A stretch of 64,000 bases of DNA, taken from the NCBI GenBank assembly GCA_003008705.1, contig PDUO01000017.1:623827-687826 (forward strand), given 5' to 3'. Both the position numbers and the translations under genes were made by a program. Under the pieces are notes generated by a model, which was not told the origin of the DNA, did not search any database, and saw nothing but the letters and a program-made list of their open reading frames with translations. Source of the stretch: Pezicula radicicola (taxonomy: Eukaryota; Ascomycota; Leotiomycetes; Helotiales; Dermateaceae). Below, in pieces: positions 26,623-39,440 of this stretch (the first letter of the stretch is position 1; the number at the start of each line of letters is the position of its first letter).

Positions 26623-29600
26623 ATGATTCCGGCAACACTCGAAGAAGAGGACAAGTCAACAAGGCAGACTATGTGGAAGTCCATCTCCATCTTTCCTAAG
26701 AAGGGTGCTGTCAAGTCTTCAGGATCTTCCTATTTCGCTCTTTACAGACCTCTAGACGATCTCCAATCACGCCTCATTCTCGTTGCCGGTGTACTGTTTG
26801 CCATTGCCGCAGGGGCACCACTGCCCGTCATTGGTGTCATCTTCGCTAGAATCATAGACTCTTTCCCTCCATCAGAAGAAGCAGTTCGAAGCCGTGTCAT
26901 TGAGTTGATATGTGTTGGTCAGTTAATTATTCTCTTCTCCATCACTTCGATGCTAACAAAACAGCCATTGCATATTTTGTCGTCACGTGGGGGTGGGCCT
27001 TCTGTTTTGGCATCGTTGGTGCCCGTGTATCAAGGGGTCTTCGCAAGCAGATGGTTGAGCGAGCACTTGGTCTTGACCAAACTTACTATGAGACAGAATG
27101 CCCAGATGTATGACGCCTTGGAGACAATTATCATTTCAAGTATCGTTAACACTTTTCTAGATCACAACACGTCTAACTGCAGACGCACAGCTGGTGCAAT
27201 CCGGAACTGCCGAGAAAGTTGGACTTTTCATACAGTCCGTCAGCTACTTTCTTGTAGCCTTCATTGTTGGTTTCACCTTAAATGCTCAGCTTACTGGTAT
27301 ATTGTTTGCCGCCGTCATTCCATCCATTGCACTGGTCGTATACACCGGCACCTGGATATCCAACCGCTTCACTAAGGATGCTGCAGAATGTACTGCCAGT
27401 GCTGCTGCAATTGCCGAAGGAGCAATCAAAGGAGTTCAAGTTGTGCAAGCATTTGATGCCTTTGAGCCACTTACTGAAGATCATCGAAAGAATCTTGCCA
27501 ACGCCATGCGATTTGGTGTGAAGAAATCCATTGCTGGTTCAGTTCTGTTGGGAAGCGTTTTTTTCGTTGCGTAGGTCATCTCTTATTTTATTATCACAAA
27601 TGAACTTGTAGCTAATAAATGACAGATTTGCCGCCAACGCTTTAGCGTTTTGGCAGGGCTCGCAAATTCTGAAGAGGGATTCTTCTTCTGGGAGTGCTGG
27701 CACAGTTTACGCCATCGTGTTTCTCATTCTTGATGCTTCATTTGTTATGGGTCAATTTGGACCTTATATCCAAACTTTTGCCTTAGCAGCTGAAGCCGGA
27801 CGCCGTATCTTCAACCTTATTGATTATAAGGAAATTGATATCGATATCTACTCAGAAGAAGGCATCAAAGCAAACGATGGAACTTTTGGATCTGGTAAAG
27901 AAATCCTTTTTGAGGGTGTGACATTTTCGTACCCAGCACGGCCTCAGGAAAAGGTTCTCAATAACGTTCATCTAACTCTCAAGGCTGGAACAACGGTGGG
28001 TATTGTCGGAGCTTCAGGAAGTGGGAAATCTACTATTGCAGCTTTGCTACTCCGACTTTATGATCCGACCCAAGGTTGCGTTAAAGTTGATGGGCTTTCA
28101 ATTCCAGAATACAATCTCGCCAGTCTCCGAAGGCAAATCGCTCTAGTCGACCAGGATCCTGCCGTCTTCTCTGGCACAATATATACAAACATCCTAGACG
28201 GATTCAAAGGAGAACACGGCTCCGATGCTGAGATGAGAGAAAGGTGTATTGAAGCAGCAAAAGCTGCCGATGCATGGTCATTCATTGAAGCACTGCCTTC
28301 TGGTTTGGATACATGGCTTGGAGAACCTTCAGGTACGAAACTGTCAGGGGGACAGAAGCAAAGACTTTGCGTAGCACGTGCCCTTGTAGGAGATCCATCG
28401 CTTCTTGTTCTTGACGAAGCAACCTCTGCACTTGACACAATTAGCGAGGCGACAATCCTTAGTTCGCTTGGAAAATCAAGGTCGTCAGGCAGCAGGACAA
28501 CAGTTATGATTGCACATCGGCTTGCGTCGGTCAGGGATGCAGATACTATTATTGTGATGGGTAAGGGCCGTGTTCTGGAGCAAGGAAACCATGATACTCT
28601 GATGAAAATAGACGAAGGTGCCTATCGAAAATTGATCGAGGCTCAGCGACTTGGTTCGGATGATTCGTGCCATTCTGAAGAACCCGAAGTAAATATCACC
28701 AAGGCCGACGGCCCCGTGGACCAGCCGGATTTAGCGACGGATTCCGAAATACCAGATATCATGACAAAAGAGGCCATATCCTTTGGCATATTCACACTCA
28801 TTCGACGATGTCTCAGTTTATGTCGTTCAAGGGTCTTCTTCACATTTTTGGCGTTGCTAGGGTCACTTCTCACTGGCGGAATCATCATTGGTGAATCGAT
28901 AGTTTTCGGACATCTGGTTGAGCTTCTTAACTCTATTGATGGTGCTGTCACTACTTCTGGTCAAGTCAACTTTTATTGTTTAATGTTTTTCGTACTTTCA
29001 TTGGTCGCCTTTATCGGGTATTCAATGTCTGGATCTTGCTTTGGTCTTGTATCTGAGCATCTTATCATGCAAACTAGAGACTTGTCATTGCGCACAATCC
29101 TTCGTCAGGATGTAGAATGGTTCCTTCAGCCTGGAAGGTCGACATCTGCTCTGATTTCTGTAATCAGTATGGACTCTGGAAATCTCAGTGGGTTGTCAGG
29201 AGTTATTCTCGGGACGATTGTGACTGCAGTTGTCGCTGTTGCTGGTGGTGCTATCTTGGCGCACATTGTTGCATGGAAAATTGCTATTGTTTTATTTGCA
29301 ACATCGCCAGTCGTTGTTCTTTCTGGATTCTTCCGCCTTCAAGTCCTCGCGAAACTAGAAGAAAAGTATACCTTCTCTGATGCACATCAATTCATGCAAT
29401 TAACTAACAAATTATCTATAGGAACCAGAAGGCTTATACGGAATCTGCTTCCCTTGCAAGTGAAGCGTGCAGTGCTATTCGTACCATTGCTGCGCTCGGA
29501 ACAGAAAAGCGCACAGCAGACCGATTCCATCTAGCTATTGACAAGTATCGTGAGCAAACGTTCAAGGATACAGCTTTAGGTAACATGATATTAGCGTTTG

Positions 29601-30806
29601 CATTAGCTATAACGTACGTATTGATCCATACGTAGCAAATCAACCTGCTCACACGTTTCAGATATTTCGTTTACGCTTTAGCTTATTGGTGGGGGTCAAA
29701 ACAAGTCCGGTCTGGAGAATACACCAGTCTCCAGTTTTTCATTGTCCTCCCTGCTATTTTGTACTCAGCCCAAGCAGCTGGACAGATATTCAGCGTAGCT
29801 CCCGAGATTGGACGTGCGAGAGGTGCAGCTTCTAGAGTCTTTGCACTCCATGACGAGAAGCCTACAATCGACACAGATGATGGCAGTATGAAAGAGTCGG
29901 TCGAGATGAGCGAGAATTCCACATCTAGCTACCAAGGTACAACCGGTGATACCTCGCTGGCCGGAAACCTTGAATTTAGGAACGTTAGTCTTACATACGC
30001 TACGCGCCCGAACGCGCCTGTCTTTACAAATCTCAATTTGAAGATTAAGGCCGGTGAGACTGTTGCGCTTGTAGGTAGATCTGGAGCTGGAAAAACATCG
30101 ACAATTTCACTCATTGAACGGTTTTACGACCCAACCTCCGGAACAATTCTCTTAGATGGCAACGATATCAAAAATGTCCCCGTGTCAAAACACAGAGCCA
30201 GGATAAGTCTCGTTGCGCAAGATCCGGATTTGTTTGCTGGTAGTGTAGCTTTTAACGTTGGACTTGGAGCAAGACCAGGGCACAAAGCTACCAGAGAAGA
30301 AGTCATTGAGGCTTGCAAAGCTGTTGGAATTCACGACTTCATCAGTGGGTTACCAGATGGATACGAAACGTAAGTATCAGCAATATTATTAAGTTGAAGT
30401 AGTTGCTAACTATTATTAGACAATGCGGTAATAATGGATCGCAGTTGTCCGGAGGTCAGAAGCAACGTGTAGCAATTGCAAGAGCTTATATCCGAAACCC
30501 GGAGATTCTGGTAAGTCATTCTCCGTGCTGGCCTTTGGCAACAATACTAACAAAACATCATAGCTCTTGGATGAAGCAACTTCTGCCCTCGATTCACATT
30601 CCGAGGCTCAGATACAAGCAGCCATCTCAGCTGTGTCACGGAAGAGAACCACAATCATGATTGCACACAGACTCACTAGTGTTCAGAACGCAGACCGCAT
30701 CTTGGTCTTTGACAAAGGCAAGATTGTGGAAGAGGGCAAACATGATGTTCTAGCAAGAAGTGGGGGAATCTATGAGCAGATGGTTCGCGCTCAAGGGCTG
30801 AGGTGA
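26623..30806 (+). CDS. Full-size ABCB (MDR-like) transporter of the siderophore cluster
   Basis: This is an ATP-driven membrane transporter with layout TMD1-NBD1-TMD2-NBD2 and about 1273 aa. Eight exons: 26623-26917, 26965-27107, 27161-27570, 27626-29365, 29422-29613, 29662-30369, 30420-30510 and 30564-30806. All introns are 47-56 bp with GT-AG ends, and each junction restores family sequence. NBD1 has Walker [10 protein letters not shown] (Lys about 417), signature LSGGQKQR and [15 protein letters not shown]2 has GRSGAGKT (Lys about 1071), [15 protein letters not shown] and [11 protein letters not shown]. Both ATP sites look intact. The second TMD contains the usual [16 protein letters not shown] coupling segment. 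It is divergent from the NRPS and upstream of SidA, so export or intracellular movement of the siderophore or its breakdown products is inferred; the substrate is unproven. Confidence 0.93.
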
Positions 30807-31790
30807 ATATCACCAGGACTGCACTAGATTGGAAAAGTTGGTTATAATGGGCATTTCATGGAGTTGTGACTTTGATCGAACCAGGGGTATATTTTTAATG
30901 GCGCATGAATTACCTTTCACTTTTACTGTACCAACATAATTAACATCTGATACCTGGAACTGTGGTTTGGAAAAGAAAACGAAAGAAAAAAGAAAACACG
31001 GGTTTAAACAGGGTGGCATATGGATTGTTAAGGCAAAAAGGAAGCAGACAAGGGCTTTCTCGGTTGGATGATCGATGATTGATTATCACTCATCGATCTT
31101 CATTTCAACAACTGTCAGATGATGATCTGAAGTTCTCAACCTCCCAGCCTCCCGTCTCACGGGCGTCAACCCCGAACTCCTCCCAGCGAGCACATTAGAC
31201 GGCACAGAGTCCGAGGCGAACTAACCGAGGCTGTAACACTGCATCGACACTCACCACCACACCACCATACCGATACGATAATACGATGATCACTGCCTAC
31301 CACGTTTAGATACAGGCAAATAATGACAAGAGAAGTTTCTACGAGCCGACGAGGTGCGGCAGATGAGACCACGTTTCTTTCCCGTTGTTTTCCCTTGGGC
31401 CTTCTAGAGCTATTTCCATGCATAATTACGTGTGACCTTACAATTCCCCTTACGAAGTACAGGCCCCGATGGACTACTGTGGAGAGGGAAATATTTTTAT
31501 TGTGCGATGTATAATGCGAGTACCTTAGCGAGGCGGACGGGGGGTTCTGTCTCACTCGTTTGAGGAAGGAGACGGGGCTGGCCGGTAGTCCTTTTTTCTC
31601 CACGTCGAAATTGATGAGTGATTATTGTTGCTCCTCCTTGATGGAGAGTAGGAAGCCGAGATTTTGGCAGGTGGGTGTGTGTCATGGTCATGGTGAATAC
31701 TTGTGATTAATGGTGGTGGCTTGGTGGGGTTGGTTAGATGTGAGACGGGGACGGAGGACGGAGGGAGGGATCAAGAGTGGAGTCTCTCAG

Positions 31791-31799
31791 TTATCAGAT
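31791..31799 (-). promoter_or_regulatory. Iron-GATA box (ATCTGATAA)
   Basis: An exact ATCWGATAA match on the minus strand, first of four in the region upstream of sidA. An AGATAA core follows at about 31804. Confidence 0.65.
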
Positions 31800-32126
31800 G
31801 AAGAGATAATCTCATCAGTACAGTAGTCTGGAAGGATTAGATTAAAGCGGAGAACAGCAGCTAGCTACCGGTATAAGCTACAAGGGAGGCTCGTTGGTGC
31901 CTTTGGACGAGTCATTCCTCTTGGATGTTCGGTGGTAGGTGACCCTTTTCAGACGAATGCCCCGTTGCTTGTCCTTGGCTACAGGCCTACGGAGTCCTTC
32001 TTGGCTGTGCATTGCGGGCTGGTTGCGGTATTAGTGGATGAATGGGGAGTGGATCTGATCCTTACCTTGCCTTGCACTGTTCCTTGTTGTTGCATGTGCC
32101 AGCAGGAGCACGGGAAAGAAGACTTT

Positions 32127-32135
32127 TTATCAGAT
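32127..32135 (-). promoter_or_regulatory. Iron-GATA box (ATCTGATAA)
   Basis: An exact ATCWGATAA match on the minus strand upstream of sidA. Confidence 0.7.
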
Positions 32136-32353
32136 CAAAACTAGGTTTCTGTACTCCGTACTTCTGCTGCAGCAGAGTCGAAAGATCTTCGGCGCCTTAG
32201 CAAGGAAGATCCTTTTTTACCCTTTTTTTTTTTTACTTTTTCACTTTCAGTCCTCGCTCGTGGCGGTCCAAGCCTTATTTTGGGGGCCCTGTATGGCATG
32301 GCTCATGGCCTGAATACCAAGCGAATGGGCGTCGGCAACAAGATTATCTCTGA

Positions 32354-32362
32354 ATCAGATAA
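32354..32362 (+). promoter_or_regulatory. Iron-GATA box (ATCAGATAA)
   Basis: An exact ATCWGATAA match on the plus strand upstream of sidA; the next box lies 113 bp further right. Confidence 0.7.
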
Positions 32363-32475
32363 CGGCTGACACCTGGCATCGGACGGGTGCTCCTGGCCTG
32401 TTCCCTGACACCGATGTCGGCTTTTGGGGGCGGGGGCAATGCCCTGCTTGGCATCAGAGCGGAGAAAATGGGCGG

Positions 32476-32484
32476 ATCTGATAA
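32476..32484 (+). promoter_or_regulatory. Iron-GATA box (ATCTGATAA)
   Basis: An exact ATCWGATAA match, the closest of the four to sidA, about 1.6 kb from its ATG. Confidence 0.7.
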
Positions 32485-34068
32485 GCCAGGCTGTTTCGGC
32501 TATTCTTGTGCCCGGACGACGTCCAATCGTCCAATGGTTCAATCCATCATGGCTGGCATCTCCACATGCTTGAAATGTCCCATCATTCTGCCTTACTGTA
32601 CTCTACCGACACAGCACTCTTCCTACTACGGCCTACTTCGGCCCAACGGCGTCATGATTCTCTCTTTCTTCCCTGCCATCACTCCATGACTACTGCCCTG
32701 TACACCCTGTACCTACACCCCTCCACCCTGTCTGTAGTGTGCTCTGCCCTGCCATGCACTTTCCAGCGCTACATGCGGGTCGTCTAGTAACCAACCAACC
32801 ACCAGCTTTCGTCTGCTCTACAGTACTTTCGACGATGGACCTCGATGATTCTCTCTCTACGCCACTGGTATGATGCTGGTGGTGCATCGTGACTTACTAG
32901 GTACGGGATGAGCTCCATCCAATACGAATGAGCCCACGATGTGTGTGGTCGCTACCGATCGTTGTCTCACAGAACTCGCTCTTCGCTCCTCCTTCGTCGT
33001 CCGATACTTTTTTAACTTTGGTGGATCATTGGCACACACGGCGCTCTCTCCCCTTTCTCTCCACTACTACTACTACTATTCTATACTACTTGATGCTATT
33101 ATTCCTAATCGAGCTAGGACCAGCTCCAGGTGCTTGCACGAGCGAGTGAAGCTCTGCTGCCGTGGCATTGACTTTAGAGGGAGCTATGGTAAGGATGCGA
33201 CTTACTTAGAGCGCGCATGCGTCATGTTCCGTAGCGACATAACTTCATAAGGTAAGAGGGAAAAGGCATCATTGCAATAATAATCAATACGCTACGAATA
33301 CACCCCCAACCCCCGAACCCTTGTAACAATAATTATGGAGGACTTGGAGGATTAACGGAAGCACCTGATATCTGCAGGTCCCGATGGTACGAACGCCCGA
33401 TATGAAATGATCTTGACTTTTTTTTTTCTCATCCTAACTCACTCCAGGAAAGAATATACACTACATCACAGCCTCATCAATATTTCCTTTCCTGTCTTGC
33501 CAGGACAGCAGTCTTGTATACTTGTATCTTTTCCAGGATATTGCATTACACGACATAACCTCCCCAAGAGTTTTCATCTCCACCTACAACTCATCCACTA
33601 TTCACCCAATTATATAACGCCGAAGACATACAAATCCATCTAGTCCAACAAAAAGAAATACACCAACCATCGGAAAACCCTTCTTGTCAGCTTCCGATCC
33701 ACGCCTGCAATCTAAATTATTGCTTGCGTTTTTTGGGGGTACCAAAAGTGTCTTAAGTGGTTGGACTTTCCGCATCACCTTGAAGTCATCTGCATTTGCA
33801 TCATTGGCGCCGCACTTGGATTGTACCAATAGGAGACATCGTTTTACTCATCAACACCCAAGTGGCTTTCCAACAATCAACATCCTACGCTATTCATTCT
33901 GTACCACAAAAGGGACCTCCCAATCCGAATAATTCGTTACGAAGTCGAGTCAACTTTCAAAGCGCTTTTGTCATCTTATCCTCTTTGAGTGATCAGATTT
34001 ACTTGTACGGTTAACAGACAATTTTTGGTCACGTTACTTGCCCCCCTTTGAACAAGCGAAGTACCAAA

Positions 34069-35836
34069 ATGGCCCCCTCAGCCATCACCCCTTCAAGGGC
34101 ATCATCAATCGATGAATCCAACGGAATTGCCCCTTCCACATCAAATGTCTACACCTCAACCAATGGACACAAATCAAAAGCCACCAAATTTCCCTGGGCA
34201 TCCCCCGACGAACCTTTGGATCTCATCTGCGTCGGATTCGGACCAGCTTCCCTGGCAATTGGAATTGCACTCCACGATGCATGCCGAAAGACACCAACCG
34301 CTCACGTCCCAAATGTCCTTTTCCTTGAGAAGCAGCCACAATTTGCCTGGCACGCAGGCATGCAGCTTCCGGGAGCAAAGATGCAAATCTCTTTCCTCAA
34401 AGATTTAGCAACACCACGGGATCCAATGTCTCCATTTACCTTCATCAATTACGTACATCAGAACGGTCGTCTAAACCATTTCATCAACCTGGGCACTTTC
34501 CTCCCAAGCCGTGCCGAATACGAAGATTATCTATCATGGTGCGCAAGTCATTTCTCCAACTGTGTCGAGTACGGTCAAGAAGTAGCAAGTGTAGACACAG
34601 CCTCTCTCTCAGAATCCGGAAAAGTAACTTCCTTCTCCGTCACCTCTCGAAATTTGTCAACTGGTGAAACCGTGACACGAAAAGCGAGACATGTAGTAAT
34701 CGCCGTAGGAGGAAAGCCAATCATTCCTCCCGTTCTGCAGGGTTTGAAGCATGTTGCTCATTCTTCTCAATACCAAACCACCATTGGCCAGATTCGAGAG
34801 CAGGAGAAGGGTAGAAAATTGAGATTTGCTGTTATTGGGAATGGTCAGAGTGGTGCTGAGATCTTTAATGATCTTTGGAATCTGTTTCCGGATTCGGAGG
34901 TTAGTTTGCTTATTAAGGGTGCTAGTTTGAGACAGAGTGATGATAGTCCTTTGTAAGTCTTTCCCTTGCCCATAAATCCTCTCTTCCCCTCCCCTTCAGA
35001 GGTTCTTATTGAAACCCTCAAATTCCCACTACCGGGTAGAGATTTTACAAGAGAAACAAAAATATGAAAAAGAAAGAATATCAAGCTAACATACAAACAA
35101 AGCGTAAACGAAATCTTCGACCCGGACCGTGTCGATGGACTTTACGCCCAAGCCCCAGACACCCGCGCCGCAGCCCTAGCCCTAGATCGCGCAACCAACT
35201 ACGGCGTAGTACGGCTCACACTCCTCGAAAAACTCTACGATGCACTCTATGGTCAACGACTCCGAAACCCCGACCCAAAATCGTGGCGTTGCCAGATCGT
35301 CAATCATCGAGTCGTAACCTCAGCAACCCAAAACCCAGATTCCTCAGAGATTACTTTGAAGCTTGCTAAGACAGCTGCTGCCGGTGCTGATTTCGATGTT
35401 GTGAATGGTGGTGAAGAGGAGGAATTGAAGGTTGATTATGTTTTTGCTGCTACTGGGTATTTGAGAAATGCTCATATTAATATGTTGGCTAATGTTAAGA
35501 GTTTGTTACCGCAAGGTGGGGAGGAGATTAAGGAGGGGGGAAAGATTCCTGTGGGCAGGGATTATAGGGTTCTTTATGATAGTGAGAAGGTTGATGAAGC
35601 GGCTGGGATTTGGTTGCAGGGTTGTAATGAGGGGACTCATGGTGTAAGTTTTTTTCTTCTCCCCTTTTTCTTCACCTTTTTTTTAGATCTTTTGATTTTT
35701 TTGATTGGAGTGATCTTTTTACTGACATTTTTTTGAATTATAGTTGAGTGATACACTCCTTTCCATCCTTGCTATTCGTGGTGGTGATTTGGTAAACGAT
35801 ATGTTTGGTGAGGAACTTACTGCTAAGTTGAAGTAG
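34069..35836 (+). CDS. sidA: L-ornithine N5-monooxygenase (SidA)
   Basis: It catalyses FAD- and NADPH-dependent N5-hydroxylation of L-ornithine, the committed first step of hydroxamate siderophore synthesis. I chose ATG 34069; the frame opens 21 bp earlier at TTG. Exons are 34069-34952, 35103-35643 and 35744-35836, with introns of 150 and 100 bp, giving 505 aa (Aspergillus SidA is about 500). The FAD loop VGFGPASL lies near residues 55-62, the NADPH loop VIGNGQSGAE near 255-264 and the C-terminal AATGY near 410-414. The first junction restores SPFVNEIFDPDRVDGLYAQ, a hallmark segment of this family. The first-intron acceptor (AAAG before C) is somewhat weak, but the reading frame demands it. 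The cluster neighbours and upstream iron boxes support iron-repressed expression. Confidence 0.96.
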
Positions 35837-37625
35837 AGAGACTACTGCAATTTGTAAGGATGAGTGGTTTGTGGATAACTAGTTGGGTGGAAAGATTGAT
35901 ATTGATGTTGAAAATGTTGAAATGTTGAAATATTGATAGATAGGGGTGTTTGGGCGGCGTTTGAAAAATTTGAATGCTTTTATAGTGTTCGTTTTGTGTG
36001 AGTTGCTTTGACTTTATTTGACTAAACCTAAATGCGAAAAAAAATCAAGTATATTCATACCAAGTCCTCTCTCTACCTATTTTTCAAAAACAACAATATT
36101 AGATTAAAGACTCTAAAAATAAGTAGTCTACTAAATATATTAATTAGATTTATTAAGTGTCTAAATATACAAAGTATAAAAACTTATAAATTAAAGAAAT
36201 GACCTAGGAGTAGTTAATTACCTAAAAAGAAATAGATCTTTTATTATATAAGTCCTTTAATAATCTAAGTAACTAAAGAAAACCCCTTAATAGAATTCAG
36301 GGTTTAGTTTTTAAGATTTAGGGATTTAGATGTTTCTTCTATAGGTAAGTGAATTTAGTATTTTGTTTTTAAGTGTTTTACTAATGTGTGTTCTAGGTTG
36401 TCTTTCTTTGAATTGGTTGTTAGTTTTGTTGGAGGTATTGTAAATATGTAGGATTGGTTTCTTTGTGATTTTTGTGATTTTTGTGAATTTTGTTGATACT
36501 GTAGATGTGATGGTGGTATAGTAAAATGGGAGGGTTATATTATTGTTGTTATTATCGATGAAGTTTGGTTTGTTTGATTGAATTGGATTTTTTTGTTGTT
36601 GTTGGGTGGGTTACTTGGGTAGGGGGAAGGATGTATTATAAGTAAGGTGGGTGTAGAAGGTTGTTGTTATATAGGTAAATATAAATTAACTCTATTTAGG
36701 AAGAAGACTAAGCTTTGAGGGACTAGTGGCTTTGGTTATTTAGGTGGGGTAAGGAATTGTTTTAGTTGTGTTGTGGTAAAGTTGAAGTTGGCATAGTAGT
36801 TTTGTTTACGATTTGTGGTTTGTGACTTTTGTGCTTGTGTTGTTTTGTTTGTGATTTTATGTGAATAAATGGTGCTTTGTGGTGGAATTTGAGTTTGGTG
36901 TTGTGTTGTACCTACCTTATAGGAGTACATATATCCTTTCATGTTGGCCTACATTAATACCTACATACACTTTAGAGTATGTAGAAACATTCAGCATACT
37001 TGTTTTGAATCGTTTAAACTATTAAAAATTCTTAAAGAATAGTATCAGCCTTGTTGACTATCACGTTTTTGGTAGGAATAGTGAATAGCCTCAACACCTT
37101 GAGCTCATTCACTATTGCGCGCTAAATTAAACAACGACTTCAAACCACAATAGCTCTCCCCTTACTCAACCACAACACCATCCAACTTTCATATCCTAGA
37201 ACGGAGTCAGGATTACACTTCTTTTGGGAGTCCCACACGTTTACATAGTAATCTTTCGCATACAAACCTTCTGCGCAATAGACGATATACGTCAACTCGA
37301 ACACTATCTCCTTAAACCTTCTCCGCACTTGCTACAGCATCTCCATCTCTCTAAAGGCGAAACGTCGCCCAACTATCGCACGTCGACTTTGTGTTAGGAT
37401 TGCACTTCCACCTAAAAGGTCAATCCTGCTTATTCCTGCTTATACAACAACTTTCCGCGCCACAATCCTTCGCGCGAGAACCCTGCGCAACAACCTCCGC
37501 ACAACGTCTCAACACCTCAAATAACAACCTCCTACGACTGTACAAACCCCATTACTACATCTCTTCCACCTCGAGCTCTAATACAACCTAACGATCCTTC
37601 AACGTCTACAAGAATATCAATCAAG
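35837..37625. other. AT-rich intergenic island
   Basis: No gene is recognised. From about 36040 to 36950 the sequence is very AT-rich with many TA dinucleotides, T- and G-rich runs on one strand and stops in every frame. This resembles RIP-worn or otherwise neutral DNA. From about 37130 the composition returns towards that of genes and probably includes the 5' leader of the coiled-coil gene. Confidence 0.5.
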
Positions 37626-39440
37626 ATGGCTGACCTATGGGATGAGGCTAGAAGCTCTTTCAAAGCCGGACTATCAAGTTCAATCAACAAGATAGATCAG
37701 GGCATTAAAAATGGGCAAGGTATAGCTTTGTCTCATAAGGATGTTTCATTCATATTGTTTTGCTGCAAGAATTGGTTCAAAAAACAACTTAACATCGAGT
37801 CACTGTTCACCGACCAGAACTCAAATCGACCATGTGCAACAGTATACAGAAAGTTGCAGGACTGCGAGGTTAAACTTAAGGGCTCGGCTTATGCACCATC
37901 AGCAAAAGAAGTTGTGGAATTTACTTTGGAGGAAACAAAGCAACTTCACAATATCTATACCGAGGAAGTACAATATCACGAAGCCTGTAAAGAGGGACAA
38001 AGATTTTACTCAGATCATTACGGGGCATGGCAATCTCGAAGCAAGGAAAGTACACCATTACAACAAACAGAACTTTTCGGTATGCTAGAGAAGATATTCC
38101 CAGGTGAATATAGCAGTCGTTGGGGTATACGAGCCAAACATGAAAGGTCCTTCGAAGAAGATGCGCAAGAACCAGACAAAGAACATGCCAATTTCGGCAA
38201 TCCAAAATACGAACTCACCAAAGCCAATCTACGAAGAATCCTCCAAGAAGTCGAAGAGTCGATCCCAGAAACTGAGATAACACTCACCATGAATTTTGAA
38301 GATCTAGCAGTTATGCAATTACTCTGTAGACTGATCATGAACAGTGATGGGTCCTCAACAAAGGAGTACCTAAAGCAATACATCTCTGAAATGAAAAAAG
38401 CCCCTGGTCCTCCAAATCATTTCCCATATCTGATCTACGACATTCAACAAGAACCATCCTATTTTGCCCTGGAGGGACTGAAGGCATGCGACATGATGGA
38501 TAAATGGTCATTCCTCTTCATCCTCAAAGCAAGTCAAGAATCAAGAATTTGGCATCAATTATCTGAGACTTCAAGTTTTGAACACCAATGTACATTTTTC
38601 GAGAAATTCGAGAATCTACAACTATACGTGGAGAAATTGGAAGATGAGGCTATTACTCATTCTAAGAACTTGAGAGATGTTCGTTCGAAGGAAAAATCTC
38701 ATACGGAATATACATCCATGATAAAAGATCTCCTACGCACCAAAGAAAAATTGGAAGGGGATCTCGCACGGAGTACATCCGATCTATTACAATCGCGAGA
38801 AATCCAAAACCGCCGAGAAGAAAAATTGAAATCAGAACTCGAGGTTCAAGAAAATGAACTTAAAACCACACACTCCGAGCTCGAAAAGTCCTCAAAGCAA
38901 ATCGAAAAGATGAAGACTGCAGCAAAGAAGAAATTCACAGAATTACAAGATGAAGTTAGTAGGAAAGTTGAGGAGTTAAAGGATGTTAATCAAGAACTTG
39001 AGATTTTGAAACTTGATTATGAGGAAGTTGTTAGGTGTTGTGAGAGGGATAAAGTGGTGGTTGAAGAGAAAGATAAGGAGATCGACATATTAAAAAAAGA
39101 ACGAGATGGATTACGAGTTTCACTTTCTAAAGCGAAAGCAGAGATTCGTTAAGAACGCATAGTTGAGAATAAACAGGGTACTGCTATGAAAAATGAGCTT
39201 GAGGATCGGAGGAAGAAGTTAGCTGAGTCTAAGGCTTCGGGGGTTAGGGAACAGAGTACTACGAATCAATTGTTGGAGAAGAATGTACAGCTTATGGAGG
39301 AGAATAAGAGGATCTTGAAAGAGGGAGGTGTTAGGGAGGTACGGATTGAGGAGTTGAGGGATGAGAATTTGGGGTTGAGGATGGAGGTTGAGGTGCTGAG
39401 GAAGAAAGTCATTGGTGTTTTAGATCTTTTACAGAATTAG
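37626..39440 (+). pseudogene. Coiled-coil protein gene interrupted by one in-frame TAA
   Basis: I do not recognise the family. ATG 37626 opens a 508-codon frame ending at TAA 39150-39152, after KAKAEIR. The same frame then continues without a stop for 95 codons (ERIVENKQ... to 39440). The N-terminal half is globular-looking. From about residue 340 on, the protein is Lys/Glu/Gln-rich with heptad spacing, a long coiled coil, and the sequence after the stop keeps that character. Restoring CAA (Gln) at the stop would give one uninterrupted protein of about 604 aa, and CAA to TAA is a CpA to TpA change. Alternatives are a shorter functional protein ending at the TAA, stop readthrough, or removal of a 60-bp intron 39117-39176 with a poor GTTTCA donor. 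A structural or cytoskeletal role is only a guess. Confidence 0.6.

Larger units (their letters stand above)
30807..34068. promoter_or_regulatory. Long intergenic region upstream of sidA
   Basis: There is 3.2 kb between the transporter stop and the sidA ATG. I find no convincing gene; frames are short and low in complexity. It contains four exact iron-GATA boxes between 31791 and 32484, pyrimidine-rich stretches near 32220 and 33410, and a TAC-repeat tract near 33064. A long 5' leader for sidA is plausible, because the boxes lie 1.6-2.3 kb from the start codon. Confidence 0.65.

Noticed and set aside
31166..33250. Several 60-145 codon frames upstream of sidA as possible extra cluster genes
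   Set aside because: There are no recognisable domains, many begin with non-ATG codons and composition is low in complexity. The iron boxes indicate regulatory DNA.
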